Shown here piece by piece: positions 52,985-62,410 of a stretch of 64,000 bases of DNA. The stretch covers positions 454,727 through 518,726 of the forward strand of contig CAJNDS010002284.1 in NCBI GenBank assembly GCA_905221605.1, in the 5' to 3' direction. This DNA comes from Symbiodinium natans (taxonomy: Eukaryota; Sar; Dinophyceae; Suessiales; Symbiodiniaceae). Both the position numbers and the translations under genes were made by a program. Position 1 is the first letter of the stretch; each line of letters starts with the position of its first letter. The notes under the pieces are model-generated. The model was not told where the DNA came from. It did no database searches and saw only the letters and a program-made list of their open reading frames with translations.

Positions 52985-55900
52985 ATGGTCTTTGGTTGTC
53001 TGTCAGGACTCTGTGAGTGCCTGGAGGCAAGTTTGGGTTTGGAGCCCAGACTGCCAGTGGACCGGAATCTCTTGTACTCGGACCGTGTAAGTGAGTACCG
53101 GGAAGCCTATCCTGTGAGGAGGCGGATCCGGACTCATCAGGCTTGGAAGCAGTTGGTTCAGCGGCTGTTGAGGCACTTTGGAGCCCGGGCAAGGTGGTTT
53201 GTCTGGAACTGGATTGGTTGTGACCGATCTTGGAGGAATACGGTGCTTGGTAGAGTAGAACTAAGGTTCTTCAGGAGCCTGGACCATCTGGTGTTGGTGA
53301 GAGAGTTTTTCGCCAGAAGACGTTGTGGAGAGACTGCAGGCTGGAGCCTGAGTTCAGGAACTATGTTGAATACATCCCCACGACATACCAGTGGAGCTCA
53401 TGTGAGGAGTCCAAGAGGTGGACGAGAGCGTGGAAGCTCTGTGCCCATCATGGATGCTGAGACAAGGCGAAGGGTAGACCCTTTTCCGGGTTTGGGAAAT
53501 CCCAACCCACTGTGGGTGCAAGGTTTGGCACAAGGAAGCCAACCTGTGTATGGCCCAGTGCCCAGAGGTCGAACTCCCGCCAGAAGCCCTCATGGGGTAG
53601 CTACTGGAGCACCCCAACAGACAATGGGAGGCCCTTCGTTTCCCCCTGGTTTGCCTCAGCAAGCGGTAGGAAGTCCTTCGTTACCACCAGGACTATCCAC
53701 TGGACCTCCTCAACCTGTGGTGACACCATCACAAACATCACCCGACGTGCAAGGGTTGACGAGACAAGTGCGAGAATTGGAAAGCATGATGCAGCAACTG
53801 GTTGTGCAGCAACAGCAGTTTATGCAAACGATGACTTCGTCCATGGTGCAGCAACAGCAGCAGCATCAGCAGTGGATGATACAGCAGCATCAGCAACAGC
53901 AGCCACAGCAACAGCAACAGGTGAATCCCCCCTTACCTCAGGATGGTGTTCCTGAGAACATGCCCAGTTCTTCTTCGGGATGTCAAGGTGCATCGCCAGT
54001 GGGTACTCCTGCGAAGGGGACCCAGCTTTTTCGGATGGCGAGCCCAAGTCCCCCACTGAGACCTCCACCTCTGGAGCAAGAAAGGGAAAGGGATGTGTTT
54101 GCTCGATCGGACAAATGGTTGCCCAGTTTGCCGACCATTGACTTTTCGTCTTGGAAGGATCGCATCTCTGAAGCTCTTGGATTCTTGACCTGGATGGAGA
54201 AGCTGACCAGTTGGGTTGGTTTGGGTTCAGAAGTGTTTCCCAATGAGCTCATGCATGCGGTGAAGACTCAAGAAGAGTCTCGGCTGAAACAGGATCGACT
54301 TACTGTGGAGCAACAGAAGAGGTCGACGAGGCTGATGCACATCCTGCGACAGACTTTTGCAAATCATGAGAAGAGTTCTCTGATTTTGCAGACATATGTT
54401 GAAAGTGAGAGCACTTATCAACAATCTGGTTTTGTGGCTTTGAGATTGCTGGCGAAGGAGTTTTGCCTGAAGTCGCGAGCTGAATGCCTGTTCTTTCGGT
54501 CGCAGCTGGTGAATCAAACCGTGAAAGCACCCAGTATTCCGGAGATCATTCGAAAGATTGAGCATGAGTTGAACAAGTACACCAAGCTGCTCAATAGTCT
54601 TGATCCCGATGTGCATGCTGGTGGTTTGCAGATCCAAGAAGCGGATTCGGTTATGGTTTTGCTGCGCAGTTTGCCAGATCGGTGTAGAAGCCATTGCTTG
54701 TTGCATGGCGATAGTGAATCGTTTGAAGATCTGAAAAGAGTTGCTCTGAAGTTTGAGGTGCAACAAAGGGTGTGGTCAGAAGCCCCTGGCACGAAGCTTC
54801 AACCTTTTCGAGATCCCAATGAGGGAAAGGGCAACGAAGGAAAACCAAAAGGCAAAGGAAAGGAACAGAAAGGCAAGCGCGAATCAAGCAAAGGTGCTGG
54901 CAAACGAGCTTCAAGCCAGAACAAGAAGGATGTGGAGTGCTATGTGTGTGGTGGAAAGGGACATTATGCCCGCGATTGCTGGTATAAGGAGGGAGATTCA
55001 GGCAAGAAGCCCAATTCCCCCAATGCTAAGGCGAAAGCCAAGGCAAAAGGAGATCCCAAGAAGAAGCCCGAAAAGGGAAAGCCCAAAGGAAAAGGCAAAG
55101 GAAAGGGGAAGACAGTTGCTGAAGTCTCCCAAGAGGGTGAGTCGAGTGACTACCAGCTAACTGGAGGTGAATGGAATGAACCTGAGTCAGAGGCCCGAGT
55201 GGAATCTGTGTTGCAACCTCTGGAAGGATTGCTCGATGAAGTGAGAAAAGAGTGGATTCCCCGGAGTACTGATGAGATAGATTGGTCATGGGAAGTTGAG
55301 ACGAGAGTCCGGATTGCCGAGTTGGAGCATCGGATCTCTACCGATTTATCTCAGATGTTGCCATCTAAGTCAGTTCGGTCTTTGATGAAACCTCCGATGA
55401 ATCAAGTCAAAAGCATGGAAAAGGATGATGCAAGCAAATGGTGGTTGATTGACTCAGGAGCATCGGTGACTGTGATTGCGAAAAGATACTTGGATGAGTT
55501 CCAGATCTTGGATCGGAAGGCGTTGGGACCTAATGAGAGGTACTCAGCAGCCAACGATACCCCGGTGAATGTCTTCGAGCGAGTTCGCATCCGAGCCTTG
55601 CTGCCTATGTATGAAGGAAAGCAGTATCTTGGTTTGACATCGGTGTGTGTGACTGGAGTTGTAGCAGATGTGGCTCACAACATCTTGAGCACCGAGCAGA
55701 TGGTGAATACTGGTTGGGAAGTGAAGTTCACTCGAAGAGAGATTTCGCTGCGACACGAGAAGAAAGGAGTCATGGGATATGGAGTATCCTGGGCTGGATG
55801 TCCTTGGATCTACCTGCAAGGTGATGCTGGAAAGCGAAAGAAAGTAACCTTTGGAAGAACTGAGGTTCGACCCATGGATGTGGATGATGGCCAACGACCG

Positions 55901-56362
55901 ATGGAGGTTGATCAGATGCAGTCAGTGCAGTCAATGACCAAGAAAAAGCAAGAAGAAATGGAGCTGCATCGGATGCGAGGCCACATTCCTTTTTCGTCCG
56001 AATGTCCTCATTGTCGGATGACAAGAGGAACAACCCAGCATCGTCGGACCAAGGATGCTCAAGACCGACCCGTGGCGTTGCAAGCAGATTTTTGCTTCAT
56101 CAACCTGGTAACTGGTACTTTTGCGAAAGACCAGCCGACGGCTCCCAACATGAAAGTACTGGTCATGACTGAAATGTCAACCAGAATGATTGGATGTCTG
56201 TTGGTAGGGACCAATGCTGACAATACCTCCAGCTGGATTCGTTATTGGATGAATGCTTTCGGACTGGACATTGCAGGACATTGCAGGGTCTGCTGTACTG
56301 TTGAGGACAGACAGCGAGACAGCGGTGAGCGCCCTCATCAAGAGAGCCAATCTGGGGATTAG
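52985..56362 (+). CDS. Gag-protease-integrase(N) polyprotein of the copia element
   Basis: The frame is open from the LTR; likely starts are ATG at 52985, 53363 or 53452 (MDAETRRRVDPFPGLGNPNP). A Pro- and Gln-rich region (53560-53930) is followed by a gag core, then a CCHC zinc knuckle CYVCGGKGHYARDCW at 54938, Lys-rich flanks, the aspartic protease site WWLIDSGASVTVIA at 55439 with the catalytic Asp at 55451, and the integrase HHCC region HRMRGHIPFSSECPHC from 55966. The first integrase Asp is in LQADFCF near 56088. The frame ends early at 56362 because of a 10-bp tandem duplication at 56266-56285; integrase continues in the next frame. Confidence 0.85.
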   Translation: MVFGCLSGLCECLEASLGLEPRLPVDRNLLYSDRVSEYREAYPVRRRIRTHQAWKQLVQRLLRHFGARARWFVWNWIGCDRSWRNTVLGRVELRFFRSLDHLVLVREFFARRRCGETAGWSLSSGTMLNTSPRHTSGAHVRSPRGGRERGSSVPIMDAETRRRVDPFPGLGNPNPLWVQGLAQGSQPVYGPVPRGRTPARSPHGVATGAPQQTMGGPSFPPGLPQQAVGSPSLPPGLSTGPPQPVVTPSQTSPDVQGLTRQVRELESMMQQLVVQQQQFMQTMTSSMVQQQQQHQQWMIQQHQQQQPQQQQQVNPPLPQDGVPENMPSSSSGCQGASPVGTPAKGTQLFRMASPSPPLRPPPLEQERERDVFARSDKWLPSLPTIDFSSWKDRISEALGFLTWMEKLTSWVGLGSEVFPNELMHAVKTQEESRLKQDRLTVEQQKRSTRLMHILRQTFANHEKSSLILQTYVESESTYQQSGFVALRLLAKEFCLKSRAECLFFRSQLVNQTVKAPSIPEIIRKIEHELNKYTKLLNSLDPDVHAGGLQIQEADSVMVLLRSLPDRCRSHCLLHGDSESFEDLKRVALKFEVQQRVWSEAPGTKLQPFRDPNEGKGNEGKPKGKGKEQKGKRESSKGAGKRASSQNKKDVECYVCGGKGHYARDCWYKEGDSGKKPNSPNAKAKAKAKGDPKKKPEKGKPKGKGKGKGKTVAEVSQEGESSDYQLTGGEWNEPESEARVESVLQPLEGLLDEVRKEWIPRSTDEIDWSWEVETRVRIAELEHRISTDLSQMLPSKSVRSLMKPPMNQVKSMEKDDASKWWLIDSGASVTVIAKRYLDEFQILDRKALGPNERYSAANDTPVNVFERVRIRALLPMYEGKQYLGLTSVCVTGVVADVAHNILSTEQMVNTGWEVKFTRREISLRHEKKGVMGYGVSWAGCPWIYLQGDAGKRKKVTFGRTEVRPMDVDDGQRPMEVDQMQSVQSMTKKKQEEMELHRMRGHIPFSSECPHCRMTRGTTQHRRTKDAQDRPVALQADFCFINLVTGTFAKDQPTAPNMKVLVMTEMSTRMIGCLLVGTNADNTSSWIRYWMNAFGLDIAGHCRVCCTVEDRQRDSGERPHQESQSGD

Positions 56363-57194
56363 GATTGTGACCCAAAGAGCACCTCCGCAGGGACATGAAG
56401 CGGTTGGTGGTGTGGAAAGGGCAGTGAGAACACTCAAGGAGTTGTTCAGCACGGTGAGGTTGGATCTACGAGCGCAGGGCTTTGACTTGAAAAGAAGTCC
56501 TCGAGCGTTTGAGTTTGGTCTGATTTACTGTGCTGCAATGCACAATCACCATGCAGCTGCCTTTGATGGGAAGAAATCACCCCAGGAGTTGGTACTACAG
56601 AGATCCCTCCATGAGTGTGGATCGTCGTTGATAGGTGCTACAGTTCTGGCTGAGCTACCGGATTCGATGAAAACCACGGCGCTCTCCCGGTTTGTGGAAG
56701 CAGCCTATGTGTACCCTGAAGTTGGTGGCTTGACTCATGTTGTGAGTGCCATGGTGGATGGTTGTCCAAAACACTTTCGAGCAAAGTCCATCAAGCACAT
56801 CGTTCCGTTGAAGATTGGGTTGGAGCATTGTCAACATTTGCTCAAGGAGCATGATCCATCGGATACATTGGCTCCCCCGATTCTGAAGGAGAAAGAGGAT
56901 GGTGTGCCCGATCGGATTGAAGGTGAAGCGGACAAGGCCTTTGAGGGCCGAGTGTCTGATGGACCGACCACAGACATGAGCAAAGTTGGACCTCCAGCTG
57001 CATGGGTGAAGGAACATGGTGGCACAGCGAACTGTCCTGCGTGTGGTCCAAAAAGAGGAAAAGCCAACCACAATGCTGAATGCCGAAAACGGTATGATGA
57101 TTGGTTGAAAGCTCAACGACAACGGTTGGAATCGAAAGAACCAACAGAGGAAACTCCAAAATGGACCAGAGAAGCTCAAAGGATGCGGGGGTGA
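56253..57194 (+). CDS. Integrase C-terminal part of the copia polyprotein (shifted frame)
   Basis: The frame picks up integrase after the duplication: the second Asp in LRTDSETAV (56310), and the Glu in AVGGVERAVRTLKE (56415), 34 residues later, completing the DDE triad. Then come YCAAMHNHHAAAFDGKKSPQ, typical of the copia integrase end, and an acidic linker with CPAC and CRKR that may bind zinc. It stops at 57194 after RMRG, where a run of five G (57187-57191) apparently lacks one base. As it stands it cannot be translated from gag without a frame change. Confidence 0.8.
   Translation: MLSDWTLQDIAGSAVLLRTDSETAVSALIKRANLGIRIVTQRAPPQGHEAVGGVERAVRTLKELFSTVRLDLRAQGFDLKRSPRAFEFGLIYCAAMHNHHAAAFDGKKSPQELVLQRSLHECGSSLIGATVLAELPDSMKTTALSRFVEAAYVYPEVGGLTHVVSAMVDGCPKHFRAKSIKHIVPLKIGLEHCQHLLKEHDPSDTLAPPILKEKEDGVPDRIEGEADKAFEGRVSDGPTTDMSKVGPPAAWVKEHGGTANCPACGPKRGKANHNAECRKRYDDWLKAQRQRLESKEPTEETPKWTREAQRMRG
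56266..56285 (+). repeat. 10-bp tandem duplication breaking integrase
   Basis: GGACATTGCA occurs twice in a row. One unit is in frame with both flanks, so the second is the lesion. Confidence 0.8.
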
Positions 57195-59497
57195 TGGAGT
57201 CTGGAAGTGAGCCTTCACTCCTGAAACGCCCGAAGATCACCTATGAGAGTCGACCAGATCCCAAGTTGGAGGAGAAGCAAAGCGTCCCAACACCTGCGAC
57301 AGAAGTTGTGGATGTTGACATGGAGGATTTTGAGGATCCAAGTTTGCCTTACCAAGGGATTCCAGATGAGGCAATGGAACCTGGATACTTCGAAGGAGAA
57401 ACTCCCGCTGAGGATGAAGCGATCCCAATGGAGGAAGAAAAACCTCAAATGGATGTGGATTCAGTTCCAAATGAGTCCAGTCGAGTTCCCCGGCGTTTAG
57501 AGAGTTTAACTTCAGATGTGAACTCAGTTCCAGATGAGTCCAATCGAGTTCCCCGGCTGATCAATCGTATTTATTTAGACCCAAGACTCGATGTGCCTCA
57601 AGGTCCTATTAAAATGGTAAGCAGTGACGAGAGTCCGAAGTTGGTACATGTGACCAATTCGATTCTGCTCAACAAGAATAGCACTTTCCCGGAGTCCATG
57701 AAGGTGTGTGGATCCCAAGTTTGGCTGGCAAGACCCACGAGTGTTCTGTCTGAGATAGATGGATGTCCATTAGATGTGGATAAAACAGTGGAAGGCCGGC
57801 GAACTGAGCTGCAGAGTATGACTGCTCACAAAGCAGGGAGAGTGGTTGGAGCAGACGAGGCTCAGAAGTTTGCTCGTCAGCATGGGATAAAGATCATCCC
57901 AACCCGATGGGTCATAGGCCCAAAGGTGGTGAATGGCAAGGAAGCTGTGAGAGCTCGGTGTGTGGTGCAAGACATCGCAAAGGGGAGCACAGCATCATCT
58001 TTAGGACTGAGTGCTACGACTCCTTCTTTAGAAGCGTTACGGACGCTTTTGGCCATTGCTTCGGTAGATGCTATGGATATCGCAACTTTGGATGTTAGCA
58101 CTGCATTCTTGCATTCCCCCCTTCCGAAAGGATCGAAGGCGATTATCCAATTGCCCAAGGATGTTTCCGCCTGCAAGGACTATTATGTCCCGGTGTTTAT
58201 GATTCTGGATCAAGCCATGAATGGTTTGAGAGTTGCCGCCAAAGCTTGGAACTTGAAGCTGGCGACAGTTGTGAAGAAAGTTGGGTTGAAGCAATGCCCA
58301 ACGGAACCTTCCGTCTTCGAGGGCACTGTGAGAGGGAAAAGATTCCTCATGTTGTGCTATGTGGACGATTTGATTCTGTGTGGCACTAGAGATGCCATTC
58401 GGTTGGTGACCGACACCCTGAACGGAGAGTTGAAGATCAAGGAAACGGGTCGAATCACTTCCACTGGTGGAAAGATCACCTTTTTGGGGCGAGAGATTGA
58501 GAGACAAGGGAGTCATCTCAGGATGCGAGTGCCCCCGGCATACTTAGATGCCCTGTTCGAGACAGAGTTCTGTAAGGACCTGAAGGTGGTTACTGCTCCT
58601 CCGGATATCGTGAAAACGGTCGAGAAGGGCAGAGCAAGTGGTTCGGATCCTGAGTTGAGTGACACTGCAGCTGCGAGGTACAGAGCAGTACTTGGCCGGA
58701 TTGCATGGTGGGGTCAGTCGAGACCTGACCTGAGTAGGTGGATGTCCATTCTTTCGCAAGGACAGTCCAAGCCAACAGCATGCTTTGAGCAAGCGTTGCG
58801 ACAAGTGATTAGGTTCCTAAAGGGACAATACCATGCATGGCAGTACTTTGGCCCTGATGGGAATGTACCGGACAGTGGGCCGGCGCAGCTGGAAGTGTAT
58901 GCGGATGCCAGTTGGGCACCCCAAGCGTCGTTAGGACGAAGATCTGTGTCGGGCATAGCCATCTTTTATAGAGGATGCCTGATCAAGGGAATCTCTCGAG
59001 TTCAAGGGTGTGTATCGCTGAGTTCTTGTGAAGCCGAGTTGAGAGCCATCTTGACTGCGGTACAGGAGAGTGAGGGACTTGCGACTTTGATCGGTCAGTT
59101 GGCCGAGTCAGATGTCACGATCCGATTGCACACTGACAGTTCCTCAGCGAGAGCGGTTTTGCTAAACCGTGGGTTGAGTAGGCGAGTTCGCCACTTAGAC
59201 ATCGCTGTCTGCTATCTTCAGGAGCGGATACAGGAAGCTCAGACCTTGAAGGTCATTTGGTGCCCGACAGCGGGAATGATCGCTGACGTTCTTACAAAGT
59301 GCTTGAGTCAAGTGACATTCTGTCAGCACCAGCAAGCTATGGGTATATACCCTGGTGAAGATGTGCAGCAGGTGGAGGATCTGTGGAATCCGACCAAGGG
59401 TTGGAGTTCAGGCATGCCAGTGTGCCGAGGCAACTGGATGCAGTGTGGAGCAAGTTGGATCGTTGAAAAGTGTGAAAAAGTGTGGCGAAGTTTTTGA
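57101..59497 (+). CDS. Reverse transcriptase-RNase H of the copia element
   Basis: Joined to the preceding frame near 57190; the first ATG in this frame is at 57161. An acidic linker holds two similar repeats (NSVPDESNRVPR, VPNESSRVPR). RT motifs follow: ARCVVQDIAKG, DIATLDVSTAFLHSPLPKGS near 58078, and the catalytic LCYVDDLILCG at 58352-58384. RNase H shows EVYADASWAPQ (first Asp near 58904), LSSCEAELRAI near 59018, and LHTDSSSARAVLL near 59128, ending RVRHLDIAVCYLQERI and VIWCPTAGMIADVLTK. All catalytic acidic residues are present. It copies element RNA into DNA inside virus-like particles, primed by tRNA. Confidence 0.9.
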   Translation: MVESSTTTVGIERTNRGNSKMDQRSSKDAGVMESGSEPSLLKRPKITYESRPDPKLEEKQSVPTPATEVVDVDMEDFEDPSLPYQGIPDEAMEPGYFEGETPAEDEAIPMEEEKPQMDVDSVPNESSRVPRRLESLTSDVNSVPDESNRVPRLINRIYLDPRLDVPQGPIKMVSSDESPKLVHVTNSILLNKNSTFPESMKVCGSQVWLARPTSVLSEIDGCPLDVDKTVEGRRTELQSMTAHKAGRVVGADEAQKFARQHGIKIIPTRWVIGPKVVNGKEAVRARCVVQDIAKGSTASSLGLSATTPSLEALRTLLAIASVDAMDIATLDVSTAFLHSPLPKGSKAIIQLPKDVSACKDYYVPVFMILDQAMNGLRVAAKAWNLKLATVVKKVGLKQCPTEPSVFEGTVRGKRFLMLCYVDDLILCGTRDAIRLVTDTLNGELKIKETGRITSTGGKITFLGREIERQGSHLRMRVPPAYLDALFETEFCKDLKVVTAPPDIVKTVEKGRASGSDPELSDTAAARYRAVLGRIAWWGQSRPDLSRWMSILSQGQSKPTACFEQALRQVIRFLKGQYHAWQYFGPDGNVPDSGPAQLEVYADASWAPQASLGRRSVSGIAIFYRGCLIKGISRVQGCVSLSSCEAELRAILTAVQESEGLATLIGQLAESDVTIRLHTDSSSARAVLLNRGLSRRVRHLDIAVCYLQERIQEAQTLKVIWCPTAGMIADVLTKCLSQVTFCQHQQAMGIYPGEDVQQVEDLWNPTKGWSSGMPVCRGNWMQCGASWIVEKCEKVWRSF

Positions 59498-59558
59498 AAA
59501 TTTCCAACTTAGAAGTCCCGAAACCCTTCGTGAAGACTCTTCCCCTGAGGTTCAAGAA

Positions 59559-59954
59559 ATGGATTTATGGTCCAACCGCAAAAGCTTTGGTTCAAGCACC
59601 ACGGAAGCTAGCCCTAGCCTGGAGCCTGTACCTTTGGTGAAGGACAGGAAAATGGCAGCTGAAGACAGCAGGAAGGGTGAGCAGGGTGCTGAGATGAAAA
59701 GCCCCTTTTGGTGTAAGGTTTGCAAATGGTTGTTCAGATCCGAGCATGCTGCCGGGTTGAGCTGGGATGAAAGTGGCAAGCCCAAGTGCGAAAAGTGCAA
59801 ACAGACTGTGACAGTCTCTGGCACGGATGCAAGCCATGCATTCCATCTCCGAGAGGCAGAGAAGGAGCGCCGAGCTGCTGGAAAAGGGGTGATAAAGGTG
59901 AAAGCCGAGGCTCAGGCCAAGCTGCACCGAAACCCAAGGCCATGCCGAAGGTGA
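59559..59954 (+). CDS. Accessory frame a: zinc-ribbon-like protein after RNase H
   Basis: ATG at 59559 (MDLWSNRKSFGSSTTEASPS). A zinc-ribbon-like region reads FWCKVCKWLFRSEHAAG and then KPKCEKCKQTVTV (two CxxC pairs about 20 residues apart), then a charged helix (FHLREAEKERRAAGKG). The biased frame shifts at about 59925 into the next one (AAPKPKAMPKVIERMV), so the stop at 59954 may be artificial. Copia elements normally end shortly after RNase H, which makes this extra coding region notable. The function is unknown. Confidence 0.5.
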   Translation: MDLWSNRKSFGSSTTEASPSLEPVPLVKDRKMAAEDSRKGEQGAEMKSPFWCKVCKWLFRSEHAAGLSWDESGKPKCEKCKQTVTVSGTDASHAFHLREAEKERRAAGKGVIKVKAEAQAKLHRNPRPCRR

Positions 59955-60379
59955 TTGAACGGATGGTCGACGTGTTTCCGGAGCTGGCGGATCCAGAGCC
60001 GCCGAAGTGGGTCGGTGATGTGTCATGGAGTATCTGCCGGCGCGGAACTCCAGTGGATGAGCTAGAGCTCAAGGACGTGGTAGGCACGCTATCCGACAAG
60101 GATATGTTGCGCTATCAGAGCTCATACGAGAAGCTAGTGAAGCCCATCCAGGAGGTGTGTGAGCTACAGGAGAAACCCACGAAGATCTTCGGAATCTTGG
60201 ATGTCCGTGGACAGATTGGTGGCAAGGCCATCATCTGGGAGATGGCAGTGAATGAAGGAGGACTGTACATGGAAGTGCCGCCGGGAACGTGTGGCCTGGC
60301 GATGTTGAGCTTCGTGAGGTACTTGAAGAGAAAAGGGATAGTCCCTGTTTTGCTTCTGGGTGAGCACCATGGAGGATGA
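59924..60379 (+). CDS. Accessory frame b: unrecognised globular domain
   Basis: Continues from frame a with PKPKAMPKVIERMVDVFPEL, then WVGDVSWSICRRGTPVDELE, KIFGILDVRGQIGGKAIIWE and MEVPPGTCGLAMLSFVRYLK, closing LLLGEHHGG. The mix of strands and helices and the absence of low complexity suggest a folded domain of about 140 residues. Codon use matches pol. No family recognised. Its stop overlaps the ATG of the next frame (ATGGAGGATGA at 60369-60379). Confidence 0.5.
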   Translation, partial: APKPKAMPKVIERMVDVFPELADPEPPKWVGDVSWSICRRGTPVDELELKDVVGTLSDKDMLRYQSSYEKLVKPIQEVCELQEKPTKIFGILDVRGQIGGKAIIWEMAVNEGGLYMEVPPGTCGLAMLSFVRYLKRKGIVPVLLLGEHHGG

Positions 60380-61298
60380 AGCTGAGAGCTCGTATTATCC
60401 CCCATGGGTGTTGCGCTGGAAGAGAAGTGCAAAGGAAGGATCCTTGGTGTTTAAGGAACTGGTGGAGCGAGTGCGAGTGATTTCGATGTTGTCGTGTGAT
60501 ACACTTCGGATTCACGAGCCGGAGCTGAGGGAGAGACCAGTCCCCAAGTGGTCGTTTGTGGCCTACAGCCACTACAGATCCGTGATGGAGTCTGTTGCAG
60601 GATTCTTGGAGGACCTGGAGAAAAAGAAAGAGGAGATCACCGACACGCAGAGGGCGGCAAGCTGTAAGAAGGTGGTTGCGAGTGAGACTCGAAGCGGTGT
60701 TGTGTGGATCTGCAAGTGTAAGTGGCACTTGCCGACCGACTATGTGGTGAGGTTCAACTTGACGTTGCCTGCCGACATGTGGCAGCAAGCCTTTGGGATC
60801 ATGGGTGAGAATGTTGGGAAACTCGAGAAGGAGGAAAAGGACCTGAAGCGGATCCTCAAGGCTGCAGCGGAACAGCAAGACCGAGAGTTCGAGGAAGCTG
60901 AGCGAAAGCGCAAGCGCATCGCCGACCTGTCAGCTGCCGAGGAAGAAGCTGCTAAGAGAGCAAAGCTGGAAGGCGAAGCGGTTCGCTCGCCTGTGTCAGT
61001 TGTACCATCTGAGTTGGATGCAGCAGCTATCGCGCAGATTGCTGAGCGTGTGAAGGCAAGCTTTAGTGTTGCCGATTTGGAGCTGATGTTGGAAGAGAAG
61101 AAGAGAAAGGTTGGAGACCAGCCAACTGAGAGGCCTGCGGAGACGCCAGCTGAGCCTAGCCGATCTTCGCAGGAGGTGATGATGGAAACGAGGACGGCTG
61201 AGTTGGCGGAGATGAAGGAAGCCGCCAAGGAGCGCCGCGCCAAGTTGATGGAGTCAACTGGAGCTGGCGAGAAGAAGGGCGAAGAGGATGAAGAATGA
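60369..61298 (+). CDS. Accessory frame c: coiled-coil protein
   Basis: ATG at 60369 (MEDEAESSYYPPWVLRWKRS). A first half with VPKWSFVAYSHYRSVMESVA and WICKCKWHLPTDYVVRFNLT looks globular. From about residue 165 comes a long charged helix (KLEKEEKDLKRILKAAAEQQ, EEAERKRKRIADLSAAEEEA) and an acidic tail ending KKGEEDEE. This frame is 309 residues and intact. It could be expressed by reinitiation after frame b or from a spliced subgenomic RNA. Extra 3' frames in copia elements are sometimes env-like, but no signal peptide or transmembrane helix is visible here. Confidence 0.55.
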   Translation: MEDEAESSYYPPWVLRWKRSAKEGSLVFKELVERVRVISMLSCDTLRIHEPELRERPVPKWSFVAYSHYRSVMESVAGFLEDLEKKKEEITDTQRAASCKKVVASETRSGVVWICKCKWHLPTDYVVRFNLTLPADMWQQAFGIMGENVGKLEKEEKDLKRILKAAAEQQDREFEEAERKRKRIADLSAAEEEAAKRAKLEGEAVRSPVSVVPSELDAAAIAQIAERVKASFSVADLELMLEEKKRKVGDQPTERPAETPAEPSRSSQEVMMETRTAELAEMKEAAKERRAKLMESTGAGEKKGEEDEE

Positions 61299-62036
61299 AC
61301 TGAGATGCTAAGTGATCTCAGTGGTTGGGTGGGTGAGTGAAACCCGCAGCCATTTTTTTGGAAGCCATGGCCGCGTTGCCGCCATGGAGCGCCCGCGATT
61401 TTTCTGGTTAGTGTGAGTCCTTGTTTCAGTGCATGAGAAGTTTGCAAAGAGGAGGCAAAATGATGATGAAACTCAACGAGGGACTCTATAGCCCCTTCTG
61501 CAAGGCGTCTGATTGCCACCTCTGAAGACGTTTTTGGCTGATGGTACGCTGGAAGAAGCGAAACTATGAAGCCAATCTTTTCCTGAAGGATCAGCTAGCC
61601 GATGCTAGTTGGTGAGTTTGGTGACCTGGAAGATGCGAGACTGAGGAGGAGTACCACGACAAGGTCGAGTGCTGAGTGGGAAACATCTGAAGCTTGCATT
61701 AATTCGTTTTCACGTGTTTGTCACCACGAACTCTTGGATTCGTTCCAAGACAACCCTGCCCCAGTGCAGGTGGATGCAAGTTTAATTCGTTTTTCACGTG
61801 TTTGGACAACGAACTCTTGGGTTACCAGTGATGTGGACCCAGGACAACCTGCCTGATGGTGGGATCTTGCATGAGTTTTAAGTTTGATGTCAGAGATCGA
61901 CTGGTGTGTTGTTTGTTTCGTTTGGTGGCGAGTACGCACCAAGGGAATGTGGCCAGGGCATCCCCTTAGTGTTGAAGTGCCGAGCTGGGCTTGGACTTCA
62001 GATCTTTGACATGAACCCTCAGCAAAATGCGGGGGG
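61299..62036 (+). other. Non-coding 3' part of the copia internal region
   Basis: No frame of note. It contains a direct repeat (61701-61760 and 61783-61855, period about 82) around AATTCGTTTT, CACGTGTTTG and CGAACTCTTGG. Its last 100 bases are homologous to 51930-51998. Confidence 0.6.
62031..62036 (+). other. Polypurine-tract candidate
   Basis: GGGGGG directly before the 3' LTR (TGGAAG); the older fragment has AGGGGG at the same place. Plus-strand DNA synthesis of LTR elements starts at such a tract. Confidence 0.55.
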
Positions 62037-62410
62037 TGGAAGATTGTGGCTGATCAGTGATGTTTTTGTCATGTTTTGGATCAGCTTGTATAGGTTTGTT
62101 TTTGCTTCGGAGTGATTGGGAATCCGTGTGATCCCATCCTCGATGGTTTATGCCTCGTTGATTTCCAAGGAAATCATACGAGTGTGTTTTTGCCCAATAC
62201 GCTATTTAAGTGAGTGTGCAGTGTGTAGGAACTTCGTTCTGAAGCTGAGTTTAAGCTCACAAGAGAGAATTCGTTTAGTTTGTGCACTTCGTGACTTTTG
62301 GCTCAAGTGGCTCTGACTGTGAAAAAGAGAGAGTTGTCCGCACTTGTGTGAGAGGTCAGGGTTCGTGCTTTCAAGGGAAAAGGTACCAGAGGGACCTTCG
62401 GTTTTTCACG
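62037..62410 (+). repeat. 3' LTR
   Basis: Pairs with 52574-52946. Differences: CTGATCAGTG for CTGATCATTG, CATACGAG for CATACTAG, one extra T in two T-runs, one A fewer in TATTTAAG. Contains TTTTGGCTCAAG at 62296-62307. Confidence 0.9.

Larger units (their letters stand above)
52574..62410 (+). mobile_element. Near-full-length Ty1/copia LTR retrotransposon
   Basis: 9.84 kb bounded by direct LTRs (52574-52946, 62037-62410) with a primer-binding site and a G-rich tract at the proper places. The domain order gag, protease, integrase, RT, RNase H defines Ty1/copia (Pseudoviridae type). LTR divergence is two substitutions and three single-base indels, so the insertion is young. Two frame breaks in pol and at least one in the 3' accessory region make this copy non-autonomous unless they are sequencing errors. 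The 5-bp flanks (GGCTG and TCAAT) do not match, so no target-site duplication is visible. Confidence 0.9.

Noticed and set aside
59559-61298. Envelope gene of an endogenous retrovirus
   Set aside because: No signal peptide, glycosylation-rich ectodomain or transmembrane helix; the zinc ribbon and charged coiled coil suggest an internal protein.
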